From the NCBI GenBank assembly GCA_020621985.1, contig JAHRYS010000005.1:1-64000 (forward strand): a DNA stretch of 64,000 bases. The letters run 5' to 3'. Below the pieces are notes generated by a model, which was not told the DNA's origin, did not search any database, and saw only the letters and a program-made list of their open reading frames with translations. The translations under genes and the position numbers were made by a program. This DNA is from Candidatus Ferrigenium altingense (GTDB taxonomy: Bacteria; Pseudomonadota; Gammaproteobacteria; Burkholderiales; Gallionellaceae). Positions 29,863-38,477 of the stretch are shown in pieces (the stretch's first letter is position 1; the number at the start of each line of letters is the position of its first letter).

Positions 29863-31777
29863 CGGCGGAAGCCATGCATCGCCCTGGCTGCTGGCCATCG
29901 CCATGCTGATTTGCTGTGCCGGATCGGTCAGGGCTGAAAATGCCCCGGAAACCGACGCTTCGATCATTACCGCTGCCGACATCGCCCAGGAGAAGCCATC
30001 CAACCTGATGGAGATGCTGCGCAGCCGCGTTGGGCTCGACGAGAACAACAGCGTCATCACCATGCGCGGCGTACGCGGCATCGCCATCTTTGTCGATGGT
30101 TTCGCTTCCTCCGTTTCCGAGCTGAAGGCCTTGAAGCCGGAGCAGGTAGAGAAGATCGAAATTCTACGCGGCGCGGCCTCGGCGCGCTTCGGTGCGGATG
30201 CCATGGGTGGCGCCATTGCCGTCACCACTCGCGGCGCCAATCGCAGCCTGCACGCCAGCTTGGTTCAGGGCTACGATTCGCGCGATGGCCGCTATACCCG
30301 CGTCACTGGCGGGCGCGATGCCGACGGGTTCGGCTGGTCGCTACTGGCCGAGGATCGCTTGAAAAACGGCTTCCGCACCGTGCCCGACTCGCCCTTTCCC
30401 TACCAGATCACGGTGGCAGATGAGCGTAGCAAGTCGACGCTGCTGGACGGTAAGCTGGGCTGGCGTGGTCGCGATCTTGACGTGTCGGTCAATCTGAAGA
30501 ATTCAGACAACTGGGCATTTTTCGGTCGCCCCGTATGGGCATTCGACTGGCGCACCGGCAACGCTCGTGCCCAACTGGCTTGGCGTGCTTCGAACGCGCT
30601 GACGGTGGAAGCCGCGCTCGGCGAGGAACGTTACGCCACCTCCGGAACCCGTGACCGGGGTACCGGAATCGACGCTGCCGGGCTGGCGCCGGAGCGCTGG
30701 TTGACGCAGAACTATCGCCAGCGCGAGGGAACCGCAGCACTGGCCTGGCGCGATGGCGACCGCCAAGCGCGGATGGGCATGAATCTGGTGGATATGAGGG
30801 AGAATTTTGCCAATGCGGATTACGCCAGCCGCTTGGTAAGCGCCAGCACCGAATCGCTGATCCGCAAGCAGGCGGTCTTCGCGTCCGCCGAAACGCCGCT
30901 GGGCGACGGTAAGCTTGAATTGGGCCTGCGGCGGGATTTGCAGCGCTACGTGTCATCCCGCATTTTCAGCGCCGGACCGCCAGCCCAAGAAACGCAGGGC
31001 GGCGGCGTGGTGAAGTTGGCGACCAGTCCCAAAGTGGCGCTGTCCTGGCCGATCAATGACGGCTACCGGCTGCGGGGCAGCATCGGCACGGGGTTCTCGC
31101 CGCCGGGGGCGTCCCAACTCTACAACGGCTACGTCGGCGCCGGCTCGGTAACCCTCGCCAACCCCGGATTGAAGCCGGAGCGCTCGACCACCGCCGATCT
31201 CACCCTCTCGCGTTCCAACGGGGCCGGCGATTGGGGGCTGACCCTGTTCGCCACCCGCTGGGAAGACAAGATCGCCACTCTCATCGTCGATTATGGTACG
31301 CCGGTGGTGCAGCAGCCACAGAATGTCGGTGAAGTCATGGCGCACGGTCTGGAAGCGCAGTGGTCGCGGCGCCTGACCGGCGGCTGGTCGCTGGCGGCCA
31401 ACTACACCCATGCTAGAACACGCGTCGTCCGCAATCTCGCCAATCCGGCGCTGGTGGGCAACGAACTGCCCAACATGCCGCGCCACAAGGCCAACTTGGC
31501 GCTGGCCTACGAGCCGGGCGGCGAAATCGCCGCCCGCGCCAAGCTGCGGGCCATCGGCAGCGCCTTCACCGACGACGCCAACACGGTATTCGATGCCCGC
31601 GGCTATCGCTGGAAAAAATCGGCCTATGCCGTGCTCGACCTGGCCGCCACTTGGCGGCGGCCAAGCTGGGAATTCACCCTCGCCCTCGACAACGCTTTCG
31701 ACCGCGATTACGTCACGGGATTTTTCTGGCACCAGGAGCCGCGCACCCTGCGCGGCGAATTTACTTTACGTTATTGA
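29849..31777 (+). CDS. Second TonB-dependent receptor, no STN domain
   Basis: A 642-residue receptor starting inside the 3' end of the previous one (14 bp overlap, so translationally coupled). After a signal peptide (to about residue 32) comes the plug with SIITAADIAQEKPSNLMEML and IEILRGAASARFGADAMGGAIAV, then the barrel, ending GEFTLRY. It lacks the STN domain, so it transports but cannot signal. Two different receptors in one operon, one a sensor, is uncommon. Its small size and GC-rich codons fit its neighbour upstream but not the genes downstream. Confidence 0.92.
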   Translation: MGASDGGSHASPWLLAIAMLICCAGSVRAENAPETDASIITAADIAQEKPSNLMEMLRSRVGLDENNSVITMRGVRGIAIFVDGFASSVSELKALKPEQVEKIEILRGAASARFGADAMGGAIAVTTRGANRSLHASLVQGYDSRDGRYTRVTGGRDADGFGWSLLAEDRLKNGFRTVPDSPFPYQITVADERSKSTLLDGKLGWRGRDLDVSVNLKNSDNWAFFGRPVWAFDWRTGNARAQLAWRASNALTVEAALGEERYATSGTRDRGTGIDAAGLAPERWLTQNYRQREGTAALAWRDGDRQARMGMNLVDMRENFANADYASRLVSASTESLIRKQAVFASAETPLGDGKLELGLRRDLQRYVSSRIFSAGPPAQETQGGGVVKLATSPKVALSWPINDGYRLRGSIGTGFSPPGASQLYNGYVGAGSVTLANPGLKPERSTTADLTLSRSNGAGDWGLTLFATRWEDKIATLIVDYGTPVVQQPQNVGEVMAHGLEAQWSRRLTGGWSLAANYTHARTRVVRNLANPALVGNELPNMPRHKANLALAYEPGGEIAARAKLRAIGSAFTDDANTVFDARGYRWKKSAYAVLDLAATWRRPSWEFTLALDNAFDRDYVTGFFWHQEPRTLRGEFTLRY

Positions 31778-31791
31778 CGGAGGATAGAACC

Positions 31792-33741
31792 ATGCAAACC
31801 AAACCATTCATTTGGGCGATCGTTATTACCTTGGCACTGATGCTCTGTTCGGCAGGCGTCCGGGCGGAGTCATTTACCACCAACGGCCCCTATGGCGGCC
31901 AGATAAACGGCGGGATCGTCATGAATCCCAAAAAAACCAATATCCTTTATGCCGGAGGAACAGGCGGCCTCTTTATAACCACAGACGGCGGCGAGATATG
32001 GCAGCCCCCTCATACGAAGGAACTGGCCAAGGGCGTGTCGGCTATTGCCGTCGCGCCCGGCCTGCCCGAAACGGCCTATGTCAGCGTTCACCTCGACGGC
32101 ATATTCAAGACCACGGACAGTGGAAAAACCTGGCAGCGCACAGCCGAACGGTTCACGGAAGGCTGGATATTCAGTCTTGTCATTGATCCCCGGAATGCCG
32201 GGGTTATTTATGCGGGAACCTCCAAGGGCATATTCAAGAGCAGCGACGGCGGTTCGAAGTGGGAAGAGTTGAAGACCGAGCCGCAGAAACTGAGCGCCGG
32301 ATCCATGATCATGGATCCGGGTAAATCAGATACCCTTTATGTCGCAACTTTCGGAGACGGAATATTCAAGAGCGAGGATGCCGGGAAGAGCTGGACGGCA
32401 ATCAACAACGGCCTGACTACCAAGGATTTTGTCGTTATAGCGGCAGATAGGACAGGGCAGGCACTGTATGCGGCCACATCGACGGAAGGTGTCTTTAAAA
32501 GCACGGACGGCGGACTGAACTGGAAACCGGCAGGCGACATTAAGGCACTGGCGGAAGGATTGGGGCTGTGGGCGCTGGATATAGATCCGATGCAGCCGGA
32601 TACGCTCTATGCCGGTTTTTCCTCGGGCAGCGGGGCGAATGCAGGCAAGGCTACGGTTTACAAGAGCATTGATGGGGGCAATACATGGTTCCCTTCCGGC
32701 ACTGGGATCAGGAAGTCGAGGATTAAAGGGTTTGCCATATCGGCCAAGAACCCCGGCGTAATGTATGCGGCGACATTCCGCGGCGTATTCAAGAGCATGG
32801 ACGGGGGCAAGAACTGGATACCCGCGAACAAAGGGATTGCCAGCGCCTATGTTATGGATATCAAGGTTGACCCGGACAAAAACAACAACCTTTATGTGGC
32901 AACGGGATTCGGCGGCCTTTTTAAAAGCGAGGACAGGGGCGCCACTTTCAGGGAGATAATGGCAGAGGCTGAGGGAACCAACACCGATACGGTTGCCCTG
33001 AATCCGGCAGATTCAAAAACGGTCTATTCCGGAGCTTTTGGTTTCGGTTTCCTGATAAGCGGTGATTCTGGCAAATCATGGAAAACCAGCAGCGAGGGCA
33101 TAATCAACGATCATGTCTACTACCTCGCCGTGGATCCCCAAAACCCCAAGAATATTTTTGCCACCTCATGTACCTGCGGCGGTGGAACCGGGGCTGTCTT
33201 CAGGAGTTCGGATGGCGGGAGAACATGGGTTAGGGCTGATGGCGGCATCGCCACCGACAGGATGGTGATGGGAATTTCGATTGACCCTCTCAAGCCTTCG
33301 ACCCTTTACGCGGTTCAGATCGACCATGGTGTCTGGAAGAGCACTGACAGCGGGACTACTTGGGAAAACGCCAACAATGGGATTACAGATTTGAGGGCCA
33401 TGCCGGTAGTGGTTGACCCAAAGGACTCAAATATCCTCTATGAGCCGACTTACGGAGGCGGGATTTTCAAGAGTGTGGACGGAGGCAAAAGCTGGAAAGA
33501 GATAAACAACGGTCTCGCCGAAAAACGGGTAAGGCGGCTGGCCATAGACTCCAGGAACAGCAAGATACTCTATGCCGGCAGCTACAGGGGCGTATATGTC
33601 TCAAAGGACGCCGGGGAAAGCTGGTCTCTTCTGGAAATAACCAAAGAGGTGGCCGGCATCAATGCACTTGCCCTTGACCCCAAAAATTCCAACATCCTGT
33701 ATGTGGGCACGGGCGGAGGGATGTGGAGGTATGAGAAATGA
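31792..33741 (+). CDS. Secreted BNR/Asp-box beta-propeller protein
   Basis: A 649-residue protein with a signal peptide (about residues 1-25) and no other membrane segment. I count thirteen Asp-box motifs of the form S-x-D-x-G-x-x-W spaced about 45-50 residues (TTDGGEIW, TTDSGKTW, SSDGGSKW, SEDAGKSW, STDGGLNW and so on), enough for one very large or two seven-bladed propellers, as in the Vps10/YCF48 group. No catalytic residues of sialidases are evident, so binding is likelier than hydrolysis. GGAGG precedes the ATG 14 bp after the receptor. AGG and ATA codons are much more frequent here than in the flanking genes. Confidence 0.88.
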   Translation: MQTKPFIWAIVITLALMLCSAGVRAESFTTNGPYGGQINGGIVMNPKKTNILYAGGTGGLFITTDGGEIWQPPHTKELAKGVSAIAVAPGLPETAYVSVHLDGIFKTTDSGKTWQRTAERFTEGWIFSLVIDPRNAGVIYAGTSKGIFKSSDGGSKWEELKTEPQKLSAGSMIMDPGKSDTLYVATFGDGIFKSEDAGKSWTAINNGLTTKDFVVIAADRTGQALYAATSTEGVFKSTDGGLNWKPAGDIKALAEGLGLWALDIDPMQPDTLYAGFSSGSGANAGKATVYKSIDGGNTWFPSGTGIRKSRIKGFAISAKNPGVMYAATFRGVFKSMDGGKNWIPANKGIASAYVMDIKVDPDKNNNLYVATGFGGLFKSEDRGATFREIMAEAEGTNTDTVALNPADSKTVYSGAFGFGFLISGDSGKSWKTSSEGIINDHVYYLAVDPQNPKNIFATSCTCGGGTGAVFRSSDGGRTWVRADGGIATDRMVMGISIDPLKPSTLYAVQIDHGVWKSTDSGTTWENANNGITDLRAMPVVVDPKDSNILYEPTYGGGIFKSVDGGKSWKEINNGLAEKRVRRLAIDSRNSKILYAGSYRGVYVSKDAGESWSLLEITKEVAGINALALDPKNSNILYVGTGGGMWRYEK

Positions 33742-34127
33742 GGATGATCTTCCCGATAATCTGCATCCTGTTCTCTGTTATTGCGTTACCGGCGGCGCAG
33801 GCCGCCGATTGTCTTGGCAATGTGGGGGGCATAGAAGGGCTCTGTCCGCTGCCTAATACGCCAAGACCAAGGGCAACAGAGCATGAAATGATGCACTCTA
33901 AACCATCCAGCGATGGAAGCCATAAGGTTTTCCAGGCCGTATGCAGTTCGTGCCATCACTGGAATATCGTGGTGACTTCGCCTAAAGAAGACTGGACAGC
34001 CACCATCACAAATATGAAGCACAACGGTGCCAATATGACCGATGAATACCGGAGGCTCATTATCAATTATCTCAATGAAAATTACAGCTTGGAAAAAGAT
34101 ACAGATTCAAAGGGACATGATCATTGA
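33738..34127 (+). CDS. Periplasmic one-haem c-type cytochrome
   Basis: A 129-residue precursor with signal peptide (about residues 1-22) and a single haem-attachment motif Cys69-Ser-Ser-Cys72-His73. NMKHNGANMTDEYRRLIINYLNENY matches the C-terminal helix of small class I cytochromes and offers Met ligands. Extra Cys25 and Cys36 and a HEMMH motif precede the haem site, and the tail ends GHDH, so a second metal could bind. The start overlaps the propeller stop (ATGA), so the two are made together. Codon use matches the propeller, pointing to joint acquisition. Confidence 0.87.
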   Translation: MRMIFPIICILFSVIALPAAQAADCLGNVGGIEGLCPLPNTPRPRATEHEMMHSKPSSDGSHKVFQAVCSSCHHWNIVVTSPKEDWTATITNMKHNGANMTDEYRRLIINYLNENYSLEKDTDSKGHDH

Positions 34128-34143
34128 TCTGAGAGTGTGAAGC

Positions 34144-35193
34144 CTATAAGAATGGGCTCCGGTATGCCTGGAATGGATTCTGGAATGCCGGTGTCGGAAC
34201 AAACGCATTCGGAAAGAACGCCTCCTCCGGCAGGCCGCGCTGGGCGGTGAAGTCGCGGCGCGCTGCTTCCACCATGGCCGGTGTGCCGCAGGCGTAGATT
34301 TCATGGGCGGACAGATCGTTGAAATCATCCAGCACCGCCCGATGCACCAGCCCGGTTCGGCCCTGCCAGTCATCTTCCGGCAAGGCTTCGGTAAGCACCG
34401 GCGTGAACTTGATGCCGCTGCTCTCCCATTGCTTTGCCTCCTCCAGCATGTATAGACCGGCCGGTTGGCGACCTCCCCAATAGAGGTGCATGGGGCGTTG
34501 CAGGCCGATGTGCAGCGCGTGTTCGATCATGGACTTGACCGGCGCGAAACCGGTGCCGTCGGCGATGAAGATGAGCGGTTTGTCGGTATCCTCGCGCAAG
34601 CGGAATTCGCCGAGCGGACCCTTGAAACGCAGGATGTCGCGCTCTTTCATTTCGTTGAATACATACTGCGTGAAAGCGCCGCCTTCCATTTTGCGAATAT
34701 GCAGTTCGAGAAATTCGCCGTCGTGCGGCGCGTTGGCCAGCGAGAAATTGCGCGGCTTCTGGTCTTTCGGCAGGAGGGCGATGTGTTGTCCGGCTGCGAA
34801 GCGCAATCGTTCGCCCATAGGCAGTTCGAGTCGCAGCGCCATCACGTCATCCGCCAGCCGGGTCATCTTGCGCACGCGGCAGGGCAGGATTCTTACCGGG
34901 ATGTCGCTGATCTTGCCGGCTGTTTGGCATTCGATCAGCAGGTCCGATTTCGGCCTGGCGCAACAGAACAATGTCATGCACGCCGCTTTATCCATATCCG
35001 TCAGCGCACTGCCCAGATGGTTGCCGTGATCCACCTGACCTTCCATGACTTTGCCCTTGCATACGCCGCATGCGCCTTCGCGACAGCTGTACGGCAGGGT
35101 ATAGCCGTGCCTGAGTGCGGCTTCAAGGATGGTTTCGTGCTCTTCGATGGGGAAATGGTAGCCGCTCGGTTGGATGGTGGTCTGAAAGGTCAT
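34144..35193 (-). CDS. Ferredoxin-FAD-NAD(P)H reductase (CDP-glucoseen reductase-like)
   Basis: A 349-residue electron-transfer flavoprotein: N-terminal plant-type [2Fe-2S] domain with SCREGACGVCKG and a fourth Cys in LFCCARP (residues 1-95), FAD domain with PRNFSLANAP (about 100-200) and NAD domain with IFIADGTGFAPVKSMIEHAL and YACGTPAMVEAAR. This type occurs in many betaproteobacteria as a stand-alone reductase annotated after CDP-6-deoxy-glucoseen reductase, without the sugar pathway, so the partner is open. It is divergent from the epimerase gene, a common pairing, and convergent with the accessory operon. Confidence 0.9.
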   Translation of the reverse strand: MTFQTTIQPSGYHFPIEEHETILEAALRHGYTLPYSCREGACGVCKGKVMEGQVDHGNHLGSALTDMDKAACMTLFCCARPKSDLLIECQTAGKISDIPVRILPCRVRKMTRLADDVMALRLELPMGERLRFAAGQHIALLPKDQKPRNFSLANAPHDGEFLELHIRKMEGGAFTQYVFNEMKERDILRFKGPLGEFRLREDTDKPLIFIADGTGFAPVKSMIEHALHIGLQRPMHLYWGGRQPAGLYMLEEAKQWESSGIKFTPVLTEALPEDDWQGRTGLVHRAVLDDFNDLSAHEIYACGTPAMVEAARRDFTAQRGLPEEAFFPNAFVPTPAFQNPFQAYRSPFL

Positions 35194-35245
35194 GATGAAA
35201 CTGCCAAGGCGTCCGTAAATATAAATTCCAAGGCATAATTATGCC

Positions 35246-36115
35246 ATGAAACGCCTGCTGATCATCGGCTGCGGAAACGTGGCGATGCGCGCCATTCCTT
35301 TGCTGACGCGCCGCTACCGGGTATTTGCGCTGGTGCGCAATCCGGCTTATCGCGAAAAATTACGCGCACTCGGCGTGCTGCCGATTATCGGTGATTTGGA
35401 CGATCGAGCCAGCCTCGCGCGCATCGCGGGGCTGGCGGATGCCGTGCTGCACTTCGCCCCGCCTGCGAATAGCGGCACCGGCGACGCGCGCACCCGTAAT
35501 CTGCTCAGCGCACTGTCGCGCGGAGCATTGCCGACGCAACTGGTGTATATCGGCACCAGCGGCGTCTATGGCGATTGCGGCGGCGCGGTCGTGAGCGAAG
35601 CGCATCCGCTTGATCCGCAAACGGCGCGCGCGCAACGCCGCCTCGATGCCGAAAGGAAAATTCGCAACTGGGCAAAACGCAATCATGCGAAGGCCTGCAT
35701 CCTGCGCGTGCCGGGCATTTATGCCGCCGACCGCCTGCCGCTAACCCGCTTGCAGCAGGATTTACCGTCCATTATCGACAACGAGGACGGCTATACCAAC
35801 CACATCCACGCCGACGATCTGGCGCGCATCGCCGTCGCGGCATTGCGGTATGGAAAAGCGTGCCGCGTGTACCACGCGAGCGACGACAGCCAGTTGAAGA
35901 TGGGCGGGTACTTCGATGCCGTGGCGGATGCCTTCAGCTTGCCGCGCCCGCCGCGCGTCAGCCGCGCCGAGGCACAGCGCGTGCTGCCGGAAACGCTGCT
36001 ATCGTTCATGAACGAATCGCGGCGGCTGAACAATCGGCGCATGAAACGGGAGTTGAGAGTGCGGCTGCATTATCCGACGGTGGCGGACATGCTGGACACA
36101 ATCAAACTCCCCTGA
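35246..36115 (+). CDS. NAD(P)-dependent epimerase/dehydratase-like SDR protein
   Basis: A 289-residue extended short-chain dehydrogenase: Rossmann glycine motif IIGCGNVAMRA at the start, TSGVYGDCGG with the catalytic-region Tyr, and LRVPGIYAADRLPL. It resembles the YeeZ group, whose substrate is unknown. It starts 52 bp from the divergent ferredoxin reductase, suggesting a shared promoter region. Confidence 0.85.
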   Translation: MKRLLIIGCGNVAMRAIPLLTRRYRVFALVRNPAYREKLRALGVLPIIGDLDDRASLARIAGLADAVLHFAPPANSGTGDARTRNLLSALSRGALPTQLVYIGTSGVYGDCGGAVVSEAHPLDPQTARAQRRLDAERKIRNWAKRNHAKACILRVPGIYAADRLPLTRLQQDLPSIIDNEDGYTNHIHADDLARIAVAALRYGKACRVYHASDDSQLKMGGYFDAVADAFSLPRPPRVSRAEAQRVLPETLLSFMNESRRLNNRRMKRELRVRLHYPTVADMLDTIKLP

Positions 36116-36132
36116 ATTTGCCCAACCCTGAT

Positions 36133-36225
36133 TTATGAACCAAACGCACCTGTCACCGCGACAGGCGGCGGTTGTTTTTTGGGTTTCTTCACTTCTTTGT
36201 TTTTTCGTTGCTGCCCTTTAGCCAT
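36133..36225 (-). CDS. 30-residue basic protein, MAKGQQ family-like
   Basis: A very short gene: MAKGQQRKNKEVKKPKKQ then PPPVAVTGAFGS and stop. It is strongly basic with a proline turn. AAGGAG stands 8 bp before the ATG, a better ribosome-binding site than many longer genes here. Short lysine-rich proteins beginning MAKGQQR are, as far as I recall, common unannotated genes in proteobacteria; the role is unknown, with nucleic-acid or ribosome binding a guess from charge. Confidence 0.7.
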   Translation of the reverse strand: MAKGQQRKNKEVKKPKKQPPPVAVTGAFGS

Positions 36226-36406
36226 GATCGTTCTCCTTGTGTTGTTGCATGCGCATAATAATACGAACGGATAATTTCGGTGTGCTTTCCTCGGCGGAAT
36301 GGTTTGAGTGGCCGTTATTGGCCGTCTGCCGGTTCAAACACCCTCAATAACCTGCCGCCATCCGGATCATTTTAACGGCAGATTCAACATTCTCTTATAA
36401 ATTACC

Positions 36407-36436
36407 TTGACGGCATCAACCAATTAGGCGTAAAAG
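36407..36436 (+). promoter_or_regulatory. Possible cspA promoter and long leader
   Basis: TTGACG (36407-36412) and TAAAAG (36431-36436) with an 18 bp spacer could serve cspA. The leader would then be about 105 bases, in keeping with the long cold-responsive leaders of csp genes. The rest of 36240-36400 shows nothing else. Confidence 0.3.
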
Positions 36437-36548
36437 GCTTCCAGGTATTTGATTCAAAGTCTTTGCAGTGCTGGTTTTTCCATGTGCAATCTTCGATTCA
36501 AATAGTTTTGCGGGAGTTTTTCCCGTTTTTTAATAAGGAAGTAATCAC

Positions 36549-36752
36549 ATGGCAACTGGTACAGTTAAATGGTTTAACGACGCAAAGGGTTTTGGTTTTG
36601 TCACTCCCGATGATGGCAGCGAAGATTTGTTCGCACACTTTTCAGCAATCAACATGAACGGCTTCAAGTCGCTCCAAGAAGGCCAAAAAGTCAGCTTTGA
36701 AGTGACACAAGGCCCTAAGGGCAAGCAAGCCTCCAATATTCAGGCTGGTTAA
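36549..36752 (+). CDS. cspA: Cold-shock protein, CspA family
   Basis: A 67-residue OB-fold single-stranded nucleic-acid binder with both RNP motifs, KGFGFVTP (residues 13-20) and DLFAHFS (26-32), and the start [11 protein letters not shown]. It melts RNA structure and may act as a transcription antiterminator. AATAAGGAAG precedes the ATG. A terminator follows at 36771. Confidence 0.97.
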   Translation: MATGTVKWFNDAKGFGFVTPDDGSEDLFAHFSAINMNGFKSLQEGQKVSFEVTQGPKGKQASNIQAG

Positions 36753-36770
36753 TCAGCTCCTGAGTTGGTA

Positions 36771-36802
36771 AAAAAGCCCGGCACGAAAGTGCCGGGCTTT
36801 TT
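36771..36802 (+). terminator. Intrinsic terminator of cspA
   Basis: AGCCCGGCAC (36775-36784), GAAA tetraloop and GTGCCGGGCT (36789-36798), flanked by A5 and T5 so that it can act on both strands. Confidence 0.95.
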
Positions 36803-36870
36803 GTTTGGTGCGGTAAGAAGGGCTTGGCAGAAAGCGGCCGCTTGCCGATAGCCACTTTCCTCTATGTGTT

Positions 36871-37895
<1,025 letters not shown>

Positions 37896-37896
<1 letters not shown>

Positions 37897-38465
37897 CACT
37901 TCGCCCCTTCCAGAAAATTCTTCAGCATGTCGTGCCCGTGCTCGGTGAGGATCGATTCCGGGTGGAACTGCACGCCGTGCACCGCCAGCGTCTTGTGGCG
38001 CACGCCCATGATCTCGCCGTCGTCCGTCCAGGCGGTGATCTCCAGGCAGTCAGGCAGGGTCTCGCGCTCGATCACCAGCGAGTGGTAGCGCGTCGCGGTG
38101 AACGGATTCGGCAGGCCGGTGAACACGCTGGTGTTGTTGTGATGGATCAATGATGTCTTGCCGTGCATCAACTGCCTGGCGTGGACGATCTTTCCGCCGA
38201 ACGCCTGGCCGATGCTCTGGTGGCCGAGGCACACGCCGAGGACAGGAACCTTGCCGGCGAACTGCTTGATCGCTTCAACCGACACGCCCGCCTCGTTCGG
38301 CGTGCATGGGCCGGGCGATACCACGATGTGCTGCGGATTCATTTTTTCGATCTGTTCGACCGTGACTTCATCGTTGCGGCGCACCACCACATCCGCGCCG
38401 AGTTCGGCGAAATACTGCACCAGGTTGTAGGTGAAGGAATCGTAGTTATCGATCATTAAAAGCAT
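37896..38465 (-). CDS. trpG: Anthranilate synthase glutamine amidotransferase (TrpG/PabA)
   Basis: A 189-residue class I glutamine amidotransferase that delivers ammonia to TrpE. Nucleophile Cys79 lies in [10 protein letters not shown]; the His/Glu of the triad are in VQFHPES near the end. [16 protein letters not shown] is the standard start. As in many betaproteobacteria it may also serve aminodeoxychorismate synthase. A FAD-protein gene separates it from trpE. Confidence 0.96.
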
Positions 38466-38477
38466 GGTTGTCCCAAT

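Noticed and set aside
34144..35193. Ferredoxin reductase as sixth member of the TonB/propeller operon
   Set aside because: It is on the opposite strand, has normal codon use, and is paired with the divergent epimerase gene as in other betaproteobacteria.
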